From contig JAPPCZ010000034.1 of assembly GCA_028824685.1 (NCBI GenBank), positions 166,444-230,443 of the forward strand: DNA of 64,000 bases, read 5' to 3'. The DNA comes from Candidatus Poribacteria bacterium. Its GTDB lineage: Bacteria; Poribacteria; WGA-4E; WGA-3G. How positions within the stretch are numbered: position 1 is the stretch's first letter; every line of letters starts with the position of its first letter. Shown here one piece after another: positions 26,304 to 36,240 of this stretch. A program made the position numbers and the translations under genes. The notes under the pieces were generated by a model. The model saw nothing but the letters and a program-made list of their open reading frames with translations, was not told the origin of the DNA and did not search any database.

Positions 26304-26978
26304 TTATGCCTTTTTCAACCGCTCTATTTCAGCGCGGAGACGCCTGACTTCTGCTTCAGCTTGCTGTGCTTTCTCAGTAGGTGTTTGAAGCCACTGCTCT
26401 GAAGTCGGAACGTAAAGTCCTACATCATCATCTTGAATACTAAACTCTATTCCCAGTACAGCAGAGAGTATCCTATTATCTTGTGAAGATGGAATTGCAT
26501 CATATTTTCCTTCTTCATTTAGCCGAAAACCGATCAACGAATCAGATAAATAAGATCGCTCTGGGTCATAAAGAAAATATTCCCGAACACCTATGTGAGC
26601 ATATCGGGTTTTCTTCTTCCTCAAATCATTTTTATATGTGCTTTTGCTGGTAACTTCCATTACGAAGTCCGGTGCTTTCCCTTCCTCCCAAATTTTATAA
26701 GTGCGGCGCATCTTTTTTTCTATGCCGAACACAACCATCACATCAGGCGAAATGGAACGCCGCGTTTTACCCGGAACATCATAGATCAGCAGGTTTCCAG
26801 AAACATATACATCATCACTATCCTCATAGTATGCCTCAAGTTTTTGATACGTGTTGACAATAACGATCCGATGTAGGTCTGTTTCAGCAAGCGGTTTTCC
26901 ATCAGATTCAGGGTAATAGATACCGTCGTCATCTGTCGGGGCATACTGGATAGGTTTTTTGGATTTATCGGATGCCAT
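26304..26978 (-). CDS. Uma2 family (DUF820) endonuclease-like protein
   Basis: This 224-residue protein has the Uma2 PD-(D/E)XK fold: SPDVMVVFG (about residues 78-86) and DFVMEVTSKST (about 105-115) supply D and E-x-S/K residues. Residues 195-224 form a coiled coil (EVRRLRAEIERL). It shares the framing motif YPESDGKP and the C-terminal tail plan with the paralogue at 53527-54261. Uma2 proteins are expanded in cyanobacteria and Poribacteria; function unproven. AAAAGGAG precedes the ATG. Confidence 0.85.
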   Translation of the reverse strand: MASDKSKKPIQYAPTDDDGIYYPESDGKPLAETDLHRIVIVNTYQKLEAYYEDSDDVYVSGNLLIYDVPGKTRRSISPDVMVVFGIEKKMRRTYKIWEEGKAPDFVMEVTSKSTYKNDLRKKKTRYAHIGVREYFLYDPERSYLSDSLIGFRLNEEGKYDAIPSSQDNRILSAVLGIEFSIQDDDVGLYVPTSEQWLQTPTEKAQQAEAEVRRLRAEIERLKKA

Positions 26979-27017
26979 AGTTAACTCCTTTTAGGATTAC
27001 GGCACACAGAACGGTGA

Positions 27018-27887
27018 TCACTTTAATTTTTTGATCATTGCCTGCAATTTTTCGATGCAAATACGCGAGGCTTCCTCACCCGCTTCAGAGAACGCTTTTC
27101 CACCCGGTTTATTGAGCAAATCATCGTCAATTTTGAGAGAGGGTCTCCAATGCGTTTCAAGGCAGAGGTGTCCTTCATATCCATCGTCAACAAACGCTTG
27201 GAGTTGCCCTTGCCAATCGATAATTCCATCGCCGACGGGAACGGACTCTATTTCGCCACTATCAGGATTTGGCGCTGCATCCTTGAGATGTGCATGAATC
27301 ATTGTCGGCTTCATCTGATTGTATGCATCGGGATACGGTGTCACACCGTCCTTCGCGTGTGCTTCATTCGCGGGGTCCCAAATACCCCGAATGTTTGGAG
27401 AGTCTATTTCTTCAATAAATTGTGCAGTGAGTTTTGCTGTACTAAGGGAAGTTGTGGATTCATTCTCCATGCCGAGTATGATGCCTTCACCATCAATTAT
27501 TCGACGCGGTTCGTCGTAAGAAGCGATGATTTCGTCCCAACGTTCTTCTGTTTTACCGGTATCCCAAAAAACGAAAGTGCGAATCAGATTTGTGTCAAAC
27601 GCTTTGGCAGTACGGATACACCCTTTCAAAATTTCAAGATGTTCTTTACGTTCTTCTGCATTGTCCATATCGCATTTGAAGAACGGGGATGCCACACCAA
27701 TAATCTCAATGTCTGTGCCGTCAAGCAGACGTTTCATTTCGTCAATGTCAGTATCGGTAAGTTGATGTGGAAGTTTGTCCCATACCGAGCGGATTTCAAT
27801 AGAATCAAGGTTGAATTCTTGGACAAAATTGACTACGGTGGCGAAGTCCTGTGAGACCTCATCTCCGATAACGCCGATTTTAAACAT
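27018..27887 (-). CDS. Sugar phosphate isomerase/epimerase (xylose-isomerase-like TIM barrel)
   Basis: This 289-residue protein is an AP_endonuc_2-type TIM barrel. Metal-binding E/D/H residues are visible in ILGMENES (about 145-152), GIWDPANEA, MIHAHLKDA and GHLCLETHW. It probably epimerises or isomerises a keto sugar or inositol derivative. AAAAGGAG precedes the ATG. It is the first gene of the block running to 22521. Confidence 0.85.
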   Translation of the reverse strand: MFKIGVIGDEVSQDFATVVNFVQEFNLDSIEIRSVWDKLPHQLTDTDIDEMKRLLDGTDIEIIGVASPFFKCDMDNAEERKEHLEILKGCIRTAKAFDTNLIRTFVFWDTGKTEERWDEIIASYDEPRRIIDGEGIILGMENESTTSLSTAKLTAQFIEEIDSPNIRGIWDPANEAHAKDGVTPYPDAYNQMKPTMIHAHLKDAAPNPDSGEIESVPVGDGIIDWQGQLQAFVDDGYEGHLCLETHWRPSLKIDDDLLNKPGGKAFSEAGEEASRICIEKLQAMIKKLK

Positions 27888-27917
27888 ATCTATTATCTCC
27901 TTTTGAACTTTTATGAT

Positions 27918-27946
27918 ATATTAGCATGGGAGGAGATAATTGGCAA
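27918..27946 (-). promoter_or_regulatory. Promoter of the six-gene minus-strand block
   Basis: On the minus strand TTGCCA (27946-27941), a 17-bp spacer and TAATAT (27923-27918), about 30 bp before the ATG at 27887. Confidence 0.78.
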
Positions 27947-28301
27947 GCATGATTTTGATGCCTGAACCAAGATTTACGAAAAACCTTACATACCTTATTC
28001 TGATTTTTTACTTGTTTTTGAAATGGTAGCATGTTATTATATTATCAATGTCCACCATCAAGACGATAAGAGAGTTGGGGGAAACGATACACGTGAAGAT
28101 GGATTAGGGCGTAAGAGTTTTTATTATAAATGTGCTATAGCCGCAAAATGAATCAATCGGAATAGATATTTTACATATTAACATCGTCAAAAACTAACAC
28201 CTATCCCGCAGGTGCATATTGTTTTGGCGCTTGTAGCGGGACAGATTAAGGAGAAGCATTCGCTGGCATAGTTGCTTGCGTTCAAAATGCTATAAAAATA
28301 C
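27947..28301. other. Gene-free gap before the DUF1501 gene
   Basis: AT-rich, with no repeats of the common families and no clear promoter. An open frame antisense to the DUF1501 start (28187-28489) is rejected as a shadow. Confidence 0.5.
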
Positions 28302-29609
28302 ATGAAATCAGGATTATGGATCCCCGAATATGATACACCAGAATTATGGCATGATGAAATTTCGCGACGTAGTTTTTTCAAGTATGGGGTAAGCAGTTTC
28401 CTTGGGCTCGTTGCGATGCAACACTTTGGTGCCACGGGTAACGCACAACTTGAAAAGGTCATACCACGGGCTAAACATTGTATCGTCATGTTTATGAGTG
28501 GTGGACCGAGTCAATTAGATACCTTTGATCCAAAAGACCCTTCAGTAGAAAATAGTGGACCATTCAAGCCAATTCAAACAAGTGTGGAAGGTATTGAGTT
28601 TTCAGAACATTTACCCCTTGTCGCTGAACAGGCACACCACCTTTCCGTTATCCGCTCAATGGTTTCTCGCGAGGGCAACCATGAACGCGCACGCTATTTA
28701 CTGCATACCGGATATGCCCCTGGTGGTGCAGTTCGTCACCCGACCTTAGGTTCTTTAACATCATATTATCTTGATGACGATGAATCGCATTTACCCAGTT
28801 GCGTTAACATCAACTCGCCAACATATTCAGGCGGATTTCTCGGTGCTTCACACGATCCATTTGTTGTAAATAACCCGTTGGAAAAGGTGGAAGATATTGA
28901 ATATCCAGCACAAATGGATACACACCGTTTTCGTGAACGTCTCAAAATGCTTAAAAACCTTGAGAAAGATTTTATCTCCAAACGTACTGGACGAGGAACG
29001 GAAGCGCATGAAGCCATCTACAAAAAAGCTGATGAACTTATTAACTCGCCTAATATCAAGGCCTTTGAACTTAAAGAAGAACCGAAGGAAATACGTGAAG
29101 CCTACGGTATGAACCGATTCGGACAAGGTTGTTTGATGGCAAGACGGTTAATTGAGGCAGGTGTGCAATTTGTAGAAATTACGCTTGATGGCTGGGACAC
29201 ACACGAAAATAACTTTGAAAGAACCAAAGAACTTCTTAATGTTGTTGACCCTGCGTATGCGATGCTCATCAAAGATTTGAGTGAACGCGATCTGCTTGAT
29301 GAAACCGTTGTTCTATGGCTTGGTGAGTTCGGACGCACTCCAAGAATAAACGCAACCGATGGACGCGATCATCATCCGAACGGTTGGTCTGCTGTGATTG
29401 CAGGCGGAGGCACACGAGGTGGGCAAGTCATTGGAAGTACCAATGAAGATGGGACAGAAGTGATTACTGATCCTATAGGTGTGCCAGACTTGTTTGCGTC
29501 ACTCTGCTTCGCATTAGGGATCAATTATGAAGAGGAAAATTACTCTCGTTCTGGTCGTCCGATACGGGTTGTCAATGAGGGTACAGTAATTAAGGACTTG
29601 TTTGTTTAG
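28302..29609 (+). CDS. DUF1501 protein with Tat signal
   Basis: DUF1501 proteins have a sulfatase/alkaline-phosphatase-like fold and are typical of planctomycetes and Poribacteria. Residues about 21-45 contain a Tat-like signal (SRRSFFKYG then a hydrophobic stretch), so the folded protein is exported. The family core MFMSGGPSQLDTFDPK (about 64-79), VIRSMVSREGNHERARYL and LGEFGRTPRIN are visible. The length of 435 aa is normal. An in-frame TAA lies just upstream, fixing the start at or after 28302. The ribosome site is weak. Substrate unknown. Confidence 0.9.
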   Translation: MKSGLWIPEYDTPELWHDEISRRSFFKYGVSSFLGLVAMQHFGATGNAQLEKVIPRAKHCIVMFMSGGPSQLDTFDPKDPSVENSGPFKPIQTSVEGIEFSEHLPLVAEQAHHLSVIRSMVSREGNHERARYLLHTGYAPGGAVRHPTLGSLTSYYLDDDESHLPSCVNINSPTYSGGFLGASHDPFVVNNPLEKVEDIEYPAQMDTHRFRERLKMLKNLEKDFISKRTGRGTEAHEAIYKKADELINSPNIKAFELKEEPKEIREAYGMNRFGQGCLMARRLIEAGVQFVEITLDGWDTHENNFERTKELLNVVDPAYAMLIKDLSERDLLDETVVLWLGEFGRTPRINATDGRDHHPNGWSAVIAGGGTRGGQVIGSTNEDGTEVITDPIGVPDLFASLCFALGINYEEENYSRSGRPIRVVNEGTVIKDLFV

Positions 29610-29690
29610 AAATCGTATTAGCCAGTTGTCTGCCAACAAAATTTGCCGTTTGGAACAAATCAGATTGTAGATTCTCACACAGGTGTTTTA

Positions 29691-30251
29691 ATGCGAATTA
29701 TCGCAGGCAAATTTAAGAGCAGGCACTTGACTACATCCAAAAACATGACTGTCAGGCCCACAACTGATAGGGTTAAAGAGTCTGCTTTTAGCATTTTAAA
29801 CAAAAAAGTGATTAATGCCAGATTTCTTGACTTATGTGCAGGCACGGGCAATATCGGTATTGAGGCACTCAGTCGTGGAGCGAAACAGGTAACCTTTTTG
29901 GAACAGAACCTGAAGTGTTTTAGATTGATTGAACAGAATCTCCAAGCATGTGGTTACGCTACCAACGATCCACAGGTTCAGTTGATTCGATCAGATGTTT
30001 CAAAAGGGATTACAAATCTGCATGCGCGGTCAGAGGCGTTTGAACTTATTTATTTTGATCCACCTTACGATGCAGAACTTTACGATAAATGCCTTTCACA
30101 CATTTCAGACACATGCATACTTGAATCTGCAGGAATTCTACTGGTAGAACATCGCAAAAATCACATCTTACCATTGAATTTTGGACAATTAACTTGTGAT
30201 AGACAAAAGCATTACGGAGACACATGTTTAAGTTTCTACCGTTATCTGTAG
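29691..30251 (+). CDS. rsmD: 16S rRNA (guanine966-N2)-methyltransferase RsmD
   Basis: RsmD methylates G966 in the small-subunit rRNA. The 186-residue protein starts with the diagnostic MRIIAGKFKSR, followed by RPTTDRVKESAFSIL, the SAM motif DLCAGTGNIGIEALSRGA (about 43-60) and the catalytic DPPY (about 122-125). ATG 29691 has AGGTG in front and gives the canonical N-terminus; a longer frame from 29643 is not needed. Confidence 0.95.
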   Translation: MRIIAGKFKSRHLTTSKNMTVRPTTDRVKESAFSILNKKVINARFLDLCAGTGNIGIEALSRGAKQVTFLEQNLKCFRLIEQNLQACGYATNDPQVQLIRSDVSKGITNLHARSEAFELIYFDPPYDAELYDKCLSHISDTCILESAGILLVEHRKNHILPLNFGQLTCDRQKHYGDTCLSFYRYL

Positions 30252-30594
30252 ATGTGCATCCCTGACTGTAGGCGTGCCGTGCATGGTACATAGTTAATTG
30301 TAAAATCTACCATAACGACTTTTGGCAGTTAACTAATTGTTTTTGCTGTTTTCACAGATTTTGTGTTTCGTATTATAACATATCGTCCCTACGGGACTAA
30401 AGAGCATTTGTTTGGTGTTTTCTATAAACATATCGTCCCTACGGGACTAAAGAGCATATCAACCAATAGAAAACACGGACAAAATGTCCTGTTTATGTGA
30501 AACGATATTTTAGATAAAGTTATTTAGCACAACTCGTTACCATAAATAGTCCATATTAAAGTCGTGTTTACTTGCTTGGAAAAGGAAAAGGTGC
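30252..30594. repeat. Two B-type hairpins in direct repeat
   Basis: A unit of about 32 bp (ACATATCGTCCCTACGGGAC followed by TAAAGAGCAT) occurs at 30379 and again 50 bp later. Each has a stem GTCCC/GGGAC. The rest shows no coding signal. Confidence 0.75.
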
Positions 30595-33207
30595 ATGAAA
30601 CTTGAGGACCTAGTCATTTCGCGGCGTGGTAAACTCGTCGTGATTGAGCATCAAAAATACCAAATTGAATTTAATTTATCAAAAGGAACATGGAATTATA
30701 GCAATAAAAACGGCAAGACAATTGTCAAGAACGCATTCACACAGATAGGATTGAAAGATGACACGACGTTGAAAACCTTGGATGCTGGGTTTCGGGAATT
30801 TCATACTGAACCTTTGAAAACAGATTCGTTTGGGGCGTATCAAACGCTGCGGTTTTCTTATGAAACCGCAATTACCAATGAACTGCGTTTGAAGGACACT
30901 GTTGGCAGTTCGGACAGTAATTCAAACGATTCGCAACAGTCATCAAAAGATTCTCCGGTTGAAAAAGATGGGACACCTGACGGAACCGGTATACGTATAC
31001 ATACCTACCTTACCTGCTACGCTGATCACCCCTATATTTTATTAAGAGCTGGTGTTGAAAACTTAAACCCAACCCCAATTTGCTTAAAAAATATCACCCT
31101 TATTGATATTTCTGCACAGCATGGTGGAATCCAATTAGGTGGTCACCCATCGCAATATCACCTTCTTTTAAAAACACCGCCGATAGCCCTTACACAAGGG
31201 ACTCATCGAAAAATCTATGATGGATTCAATTTAAAACAGGATAACACTTCACAACCTTGTCAAGATGGCATCTTACACGATACAGATAGCAAAGGATCGT
31301 TCGTGTTTGGGTTTATCACCACAAACAGATGGTGGCCTCGGATGCAAATTGGCTACCAAGTTAAAAAACGGAAGTCTCCACAAGGTTTAACAACTTGGGC
31401 TCTTTACCATGACTGTGAAAACAAAGAATGTCAAACGGGTGAAGAGGTCACATCGGAGATTGGTTATCTTGATTTTTCAGCAGACGTATCCGCATCTTAT
31501 ACGCGTTACACAGAACGTCTTGCAGCTGAAAATGGCGCGCAAACACTCCCAGCTGTACCAGAAAACATTTCTTACAATAAAGTGTTGACAAATCCTATTG
31601 ATCAGAAAGTTTTTTCTGGATGGAGTTTATCTCCAGAAAATATTCAAGGGGAAATAGGTGCGGATGCTATTGTTGAACAAACCCGATCAATAGCCAAAAA
31701 TCTATTATTTAAACCATCACTCATTGGTGGAATAGACTACATTCAACTGGAATCAGGTTGGCAAGAAAGTCCAGGGAATTTATCAATAAATCGGGATCGT
31801 TTCCCTGGAGGTATGACCTCCGTGGTTGAGCAAATTCACGCAAATGGGTTTAAAGCCGGTATCTGTATAGACCCATTTAGTATTGAACCGAATTCTGAAT
31901 TAATTCAAAAGTATCCTGAAGTGTGTTTGCGATCTATAAACAAAGAAAAAACACCGTCAGAAGATGGTGAACCACAAAATGGTGTTATTAATGACCCAGT
32001 AGAAGTTCATCTCCCAGGTAGAGGAATGCCGCTTGCTATATTAGATGTATCACATCCACAAACACAGGCACACGTCAAGAAAGTTATTAAACAGTTAGCA
32101 GATGAATGGGGATACGAGTTAATTAAAGCAGATTTGTCAAGTTATACAAGTGGCATGATGTCCATTGCACCGAATGTGATGTGGCATGATAGTTCCTTAA
32201 CTTCGGCAGAATTGTACCGCTTAGCCGTTCGTTTACTTACAGAAGCGGTTGAGGCTGTTAAAAGCGAGGTGATTCTTGCTGGTTATAACCTAATTGAGTG
32301 TGTCGGTATCGGAAATTTTTCTCTTAATTATCCGTTATTGCGCCAGAAGTATGTAGATAACAGTGACTCATGGCATCAGCAAAATGGTATAAAGCAACGG
32401 GTTAGCCGATATGCAGGACACCTTAACGCACATAAGACAATATGGGATCACGCGTATGGAGATTTAGTCGTTGATGAACCTCGTCCTATAAATGAGGCAA
32501 TCGTTGAAATCACCGCTGCTGCATTGAGTGGTGCTACAGTTTCATGTGCGAATAGCCCAACAACTTTTTCTATATCCCGTGCTGAATTAGTCGCGAAACT
32601 GTTTCCACTTTCTGGAGAAGCAGCTACCCCTATTGACCGATATGATGAACCTTTTCCACAGATTTGGCACTTGCCGGTGAAAACACAACGCGAATCTTGG
32701 AATCTTGTCGGCATATTCAATTGGAAAGACCATCAAGACGATATCCATCTGAATTTAGGTGCTGTTAATCTTAATCCTGAAAAAGATTATCTTGTCCACG
32801 ATTTTTGGATGCGGCAATACTTAGGAGTTGTTTCAAAGAATGTCACTTTGATGAACATTGCACCGCGTACAGCCAAATTGCTCTGCTTACGTGAAGAACA
32901 GCAGGTTCCCCAACTACTTTCTACAGACATGCATTATACCCAAGGCAGTGTTGAGGTGTTGTCAGCAGGATGGGATAGCCATAGCCAAAGTTATCTTCTT
33001 ATATGTCAACCGCCTCGGCAAACACGAGGTACATTTTTCATTCACGTGCCAGATGACTATATGCCGACAGGTGTATCTGCTTACGGAAGTGATTATCAAT
33101 ACAGTTGGGACAAACCGATTTATCAGTTGACTTTTGGAGCAACCGAGTCTCTGATCCATGCCAGTATCCAATTTACAAAAACTTCAGATGGTTCTCAGAA
33201 AACTTGA
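30595..33207 (+). CDS. GH36-like alpha-galactosidase
   Basis: This 870-residue protein follows the clan GH-D plan: an N-terminal beta domain (about 1-330), a TIM barrel with YIQLESGWQ, GFKAGICIDPF and the nucleophile region LIKADLSSY (K-x-D), then a region with DNSDSW that likely carries the acid/base Asp, and a C-terminal beta domain. No signal peptide is visible, so it would act on imported oligosaccharides. A Ser/Asp-rich linker (about residues 100-130) is unusual. AAGGTG precedes the ATG. Activity on raffinose-type or galactan oligosaccharides is inferred from family. Confidence 0.8.
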   Translation: MKLEDLVISRRGKLVVIEHQKYQIEFNLSKGTWNYSNKNGKTIVKNAFTQIGLKDDTTLKTLDAGFREFHTEPLKTDSFGAYQTLRFSYETAITNELRLKDTVGSSDSNSNDSQQSSKDSPVEKDGTPDGTGIRIHTYLTCYADHPYILLRAGVENLNPTPICLKNITLIDISAQHGGIQLGGHPSQYHLLLKTPPIALTQGTHRKIYDGFNLKQDNTSQPCQDGILHDTDSKGSFVFGFITTNRWWPRMQIGYQVKKRKSPQGLTTWALYHDCENKECQTGEEVTSEIGYLDFSADVSASYTRYTERLAAENGAQTLPAVPENISYNKVLTNPIDQKVFSGWSLSPENIQGEIGADAIVEQTRSIAKNLLFKPSLIGGIDYIQLESGWQESPGNLSINRDRFPGGMTSVVEQIHANGFKAGICIDPFSIEPNSELIQKYPEVCLRSINKEKTPSEDGEPQNGVINDPVEVHLPGRGMPLAILDVSHPQTQAHVKKVIKQLADEWGYELIKADLSSYTSGMMSIAPNVMWHDSSLTSAELYRLAVRLLTEAVEAVKSEVILAGYNLIECVGIGNFSLNYPLLRQKYVDNSDSWHQQNGIKQRVSRYAGHLNAHKTIWDHAYGDLVVDEPRPINEAIVEITAAALSGATVSCANSPTTFSISRAELVAKLFPLSGEAATPIDRYDEPFPQIWHLPVKTQRESWNLVGIFNWKDHQDDIHLNLGAVNLNPEKDYLVHDFWMRQYLGVVSKNVTLMNIAPRTAKLLCLREEQQVPQLLSTDMHYTQGSVEVLSAGWDSHSQSYLLICQPPRQTRGTFFIHVPDDYMPTGVSAYGSDYQYSWDKPIYQLTFGATESLIHASIQFTKTSDGSQKT

Positions 33208-33252
33208 TATATAATATTCCACATAGGTGCTTCTAACTGTGCACGCTGAGTT

Positions 33253-33894
33253 ATGGAAAATTTCTCGACTCGCCACACGCAAATGCAACGTCTTAAAAAG
33301 CGGACCAGTGTTTGTACGGATTGTGATCTGGCAAAAACCCGAGTTAATGTCGTCTGTGGTAGTGGAAATGTCAACGCGAAATTAGTTCTTGTTGGTGAAG
33401 GTCCCTCTGCAGCGGATAATCACACAGGATTTCCGTTTTCTGGCCCTGCAGGCAACATGTTAGATGAAGTGCTTGTCGCCAGTGGATTAACGCGTAGTGA
33501 CATCTGGTTAACAAATATTATTAAATGTCGAGCAGTGGGATTGAAAGATGGGGAGTTGAAAAACCGTCCGCCAAAAACAACTGAAATAAAGGCGTGTTCA
33601 AAATGGCTTGATAACGAACTAACCTTGATTCAACCTTCGGTGATTTTATGTTTAGGAGCACCCGCCGCAAAAACACTCCTTAATCCGCGCTTCCGTATTA
33701 CCGAGGAACGCGGCGTATGGTTTACAGATACCCGTTATGCGCCTTTTGCTATGGCAACGTTTAATCCAGCGTACGTCCTCCGACAGGAAGGTGAGAATTT
33801 TGCCACTTTACGTGCCATCATTATTGACGATATTAGTGAAGCGAAACTGAAACTACACGAAGCAAAAGATATTCCAAAATCAACGCTCTTTTAA
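33253..33894 (+). CDS. Family 4-type uracil-DNA glycosylase
   Basis: This 213-residue repair enzyme removes uracil from DNA. Four cysteines for the 4Fe-4S cluster are seen: C21, C24, C92 and C115. Motif 1 is GEGPSAADNHTGFPFSGPAG (48-67). Motif 2, normally HPAxxLR, reads NPAYVLR with N171 in place of the family His, which may lower or change activity. It sits between the alpha-galactosidase and a bisphosphate nucleotidase on the same strand, separated from the latter by an H-type hairpin. Confidence 0.9.
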   Translation: MENFSTRHTQMQRLKKRTSVCTDCDLAKTRVNVVCGSGNVNAKLVLVGEGPSAADNHTGFPFSGPAGNMLDEVLVASGLTRSDIWLTNIIKCRAVGLKDGELKNRPPKTTEIKACSKWLDNELTLIQPSVILCLGAPAAKTLLNPRFRITEERGVWFTDTRYAPFAMATFNPAYVLRQEGENFATLRAIIIDDISEAKLKLHEAKDIPKSTLF

Positions 33895-33925
33895 AAGTAG
33901 TAGGCACGCTCCGCGTGCCGTAACA
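33894..33925 (-). repeat. H-type hairpin
   Basis: GGCACGC-TCC-GCGTGCC with flanking AGTAGTA and GTAAC, the reverse orientation of the unit tandemly repeated at 36241. Confidence 0.7.
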
Positions 33926-33929
33926 AAGA

Positions 33930-34907
33930 ATGAATACCAGAAAACAGATCGCAATAAATGCCGTGCTAAAAGCAGGCGAACTTTGCCAACAAGTTCAGGA
34001 TGAGATGGTATCAACGGATGCCATTCAAAAAAGCGACCGTAGTCCTGTAACCGTAGCCGATTTCGGATCACAGGCACTGATATGTAATGCGATCAACGAT
34101 GCTTTCCCTGAAGATATTATTGTTGCTGAAGAAGATGCGCAATCTCTGAAACAGAATCCTACGCTATTGGAACGCGTCACTAAATATGTTATACGTTTTG
34201 CAACGGAGGACGCACAGAAGCAAAAAGTTATCTCTACAAAAAATATTTGTGAATGGATTGACAGAGGTAGTGGTGAAATTAGCAATAGCTTTTGGACGCT
34301 TGACCCAATTGATGGCACAAAAGGATTTCTTCGCAATGATCAATATGCTATCGCATTAGCTTGGATTGTTGAGGGTGAAGTTCAACTCGGTGTTTTGGGA
34401 TGTCCGAATTTGCCACATCAATTGGACGTTCCTAACCCTGAACGCGGATGTCTCTTTGTTGCTGTTCGGGGTGAAGGCACAACTACCTACACAACAAACG
34501 GTGAACTTTTAGAAAAAGTATACGTTTCTGAAAACGCATCTCGGTTAGCAGAGAGTTTTGAATCCACACATGGTGACAGCAACACACATATTAAAATTGC
34601 AAAAGAACTCGGGCTTAACAAACCGCCACTTCAAATTGACAGCCAAGCAAAATACGGAATTGTCGCACGTGGTGAAGCATCTCTCTATATCCGCCTCCCG
34701 AATCCAGCGTATCCTGACTATCGTGAGTGCATTTGGGACCACGCGGCGGGGTTGATTGTCGTTGAAGAGGCTGGCGGAAAAGTAACAGATGCTAACGGAA
34801 AATCACTGCGTTTTCTAAGCGGCAGACGCATGACCGAAAATCGTGGTGTTGTGGCAACCAACGGATCGTTACATGAACAGGTTTTGTCAATTTTATCTTC
34901 TATGTAG
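33930..34907 (+). CDS. 3'(2'),5'-bisphosphate nucleotidase (HAL2/CysQ-type)
   Basis: This 325-residue Mg-dependent phosphatase of the inositol-monophosphatase fold should clear 3'-phosphoadenosine 5'-phosphate made in sulfate metabolism. Metal motifs are EEDAQS (about residues 66-71), LDPIDGTKGF (about 128-137) and WDHAAGLIVVEEAGG (about 270-284). The long insertion between the first two is typical for the HAL2 branch. The ribosome site is weak. The window also has a sulfatase, but no direct link is shown. Confidence 0.88.
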   Translation: MNTRKQIAINAVLKAGELCQQVQDEMVSTDAIQKSDRSPVTVADFGSQALICNAINDAFPEDIIVAEEDAQSLKQNPTLLERVTKYVIRFATEDAQKQKVISTKNICEWIDRGSGEISNSFWTLDPIDGTKGFLRNDQYAIALAWIVEGEVQLGVLGCPNLPHQLDVPNPERGCLFVAVRGEGTTTYTTNGELLEKVYVSENASRLAESFESTHGDSNTHIKIAKELGLNKPPLQIDSQAKYGIVARGEASLYIRLPNPAYPDYRECIWDHAAGLIVVEEAGGKVTDANGKSLRFLSGRRMTENRGVVATNGSLHEQVLSILSSM

Positions 34908-35268
34908 AGGTAAGTAGGATTTAAATGTAGTAAAATTTAAAAAAATATAAACACTCCTCGGTAGGTGCGATTTCTAACCGAACCATAGGTGTCAATTTAA
35001 GGAAATGAATCCACTCTTATGGATGTGTTGAACCCAGCGGGGCGAAACGTGTTTAGTGCTATATGTCGCTCCTACGGAGCTCAAACTTGTTTTTCTGTTG
35101 TTACTATAAACATAACGTCCCTACGGGACTAAAAAAATCAACAATAAACAACGATGAACTACTAAATTGACGCTTATGGTTTAGTGAGGAAACCGAACCT
35201 ACCACAATGTGTAAATAATTGTGGTTTCACTATGGATAACCGTAAGGAAAAGTTGAAAAGGAGTTTTT
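34908..35268. repeat. B-type and decayed C-type repeats
   Basis: Hairpins GCTCC-TAC-GGAGC (about 35068-35082) and GTCCC-TAC-GGGAC (about 35117-35130) share the B layout with different stems. A decayed C unit lies near 35035. No gene signal. Confidence 0.7.
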
Positions 35269-36234
35269 ATGAAAGCGGGGCAAATTGTTGCACCACATCA
35301 TATCGAAATTGTTGACATAGATAAACCTGATTTGGCAGACTTTCCAGATGGCACAGTGATGATTAAGACACTGCATAGTGCTGTCTGTGGTAGTGATATG
35401 CCATCATTTGAACTTGAACATCCTGCTGATCGTTATCCGCTTGGGCCTGGGCTTTCTATTCACGAAGCAATTGGTGTTGTTACAGATAGTAAGTCAGAGA
35501 AATTCAAAGTTGGGGATGAAGTGCTTGCACTCCCACGCCATATCGGCGGCTGTTCAGAATACTTTCTTTCCCATGAGAGTGCTACTTTGCCTTTAGTAGA
35601 ATATCGTCGTAAAGATTGTATCTTGATGTCTCAACCTCTGGGAACTGTCGTTTGGGCATGTCGGAAGTTAGGGAATATACTCAATTTGGATACAGTTGTT
35701 ATTGGGCAAGGTCCTATGGGACTGCTTATTGCACATATGCTGAGTAATCTTGGCGCAAAAACTGTTATCACTACCGATTTGGTTGACTTCCGACTTGAAG
35801 TATCCAAACAGATGCGCGCTACACATACGATCAATTGCGCAAACGAAGACCTTGTCGCAGCAGTTAAAGAAATAACTCACGGTAGAATGGCAGACCTTGT
35901 GGTTGAAGTCGTTGGACATCAGACTGAGACAATCAACACGTGCCTGAAGTTATTGAAACGCGGGGCAACACTTCTGGCTTTTGGCGTTCCAGACGATGAA
36001 GTCTACAATTTCAACTTCTCTGAGTTCTTCAGGAACAATATCCGAATCATCGGCTCTGTCGGTCCGGATGTGCCGAACGACTTCCCGTTAGCAATGGATA
36101 TGATTGCACAGGAACGTATTGATGTGTCACCGATTATCACACATCATCTGCCATTTACTGAAGCACAAAAAGGTTTTGAGATGGCACTCCATAAAAAGGA
36201 TGAGGCAATTAAGATAGTATTTGATTATCCGTAA
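35269..36234 (+). CDS. Medium-chain alcohol dehydrogenase family protein
   Basis: This 321-residue protein has the GroES-like domain with AVCGSDMPSF (about 38-47) and HEAIGVVTD (catalytic zinc region), and a Rossmann domain around VVIGQGPMGLLIAHM (about 143-157). The structural-zinc Cys cluster of classical zinc ADHs is absent, so it resembles the sorbitol/threonine-dehydrogenase-like group with one zinc at most. AAAAGGAG precedes the ATG. The substrate is probably a polyol or sugar alcohol. Confidence 0.85.
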   Translation: MKAGQIVAPHHIEIVDIDKPDLADFPDGTVMIKTLHSAVCGSDMPSFELEHPADRYPLGPGLSIHEAIGVVTDSKSEKFKVGDEVLALPRHIGGCSEYFLSHESATLPLVEYRRKDCILMSQPLGTVVWACRKLGNILNLDTVVIGQGPMGLLIAHMLSNLGAKTVITTDLVDFRLEVSKQMRATHTINCANEDLVAAVKEITHGRMADLVVEVVGHQTETINTCLKLLKRGATLLAFGVPDDEVYNFNFSEFFRNNIRIIGSVGPDVPNDFPLAMDMIAQERIDVSPIITHHLPFTEAQKGFEMALHKKDEAIKIVFDYP

Positions 36235-36240
36235 AGACAA

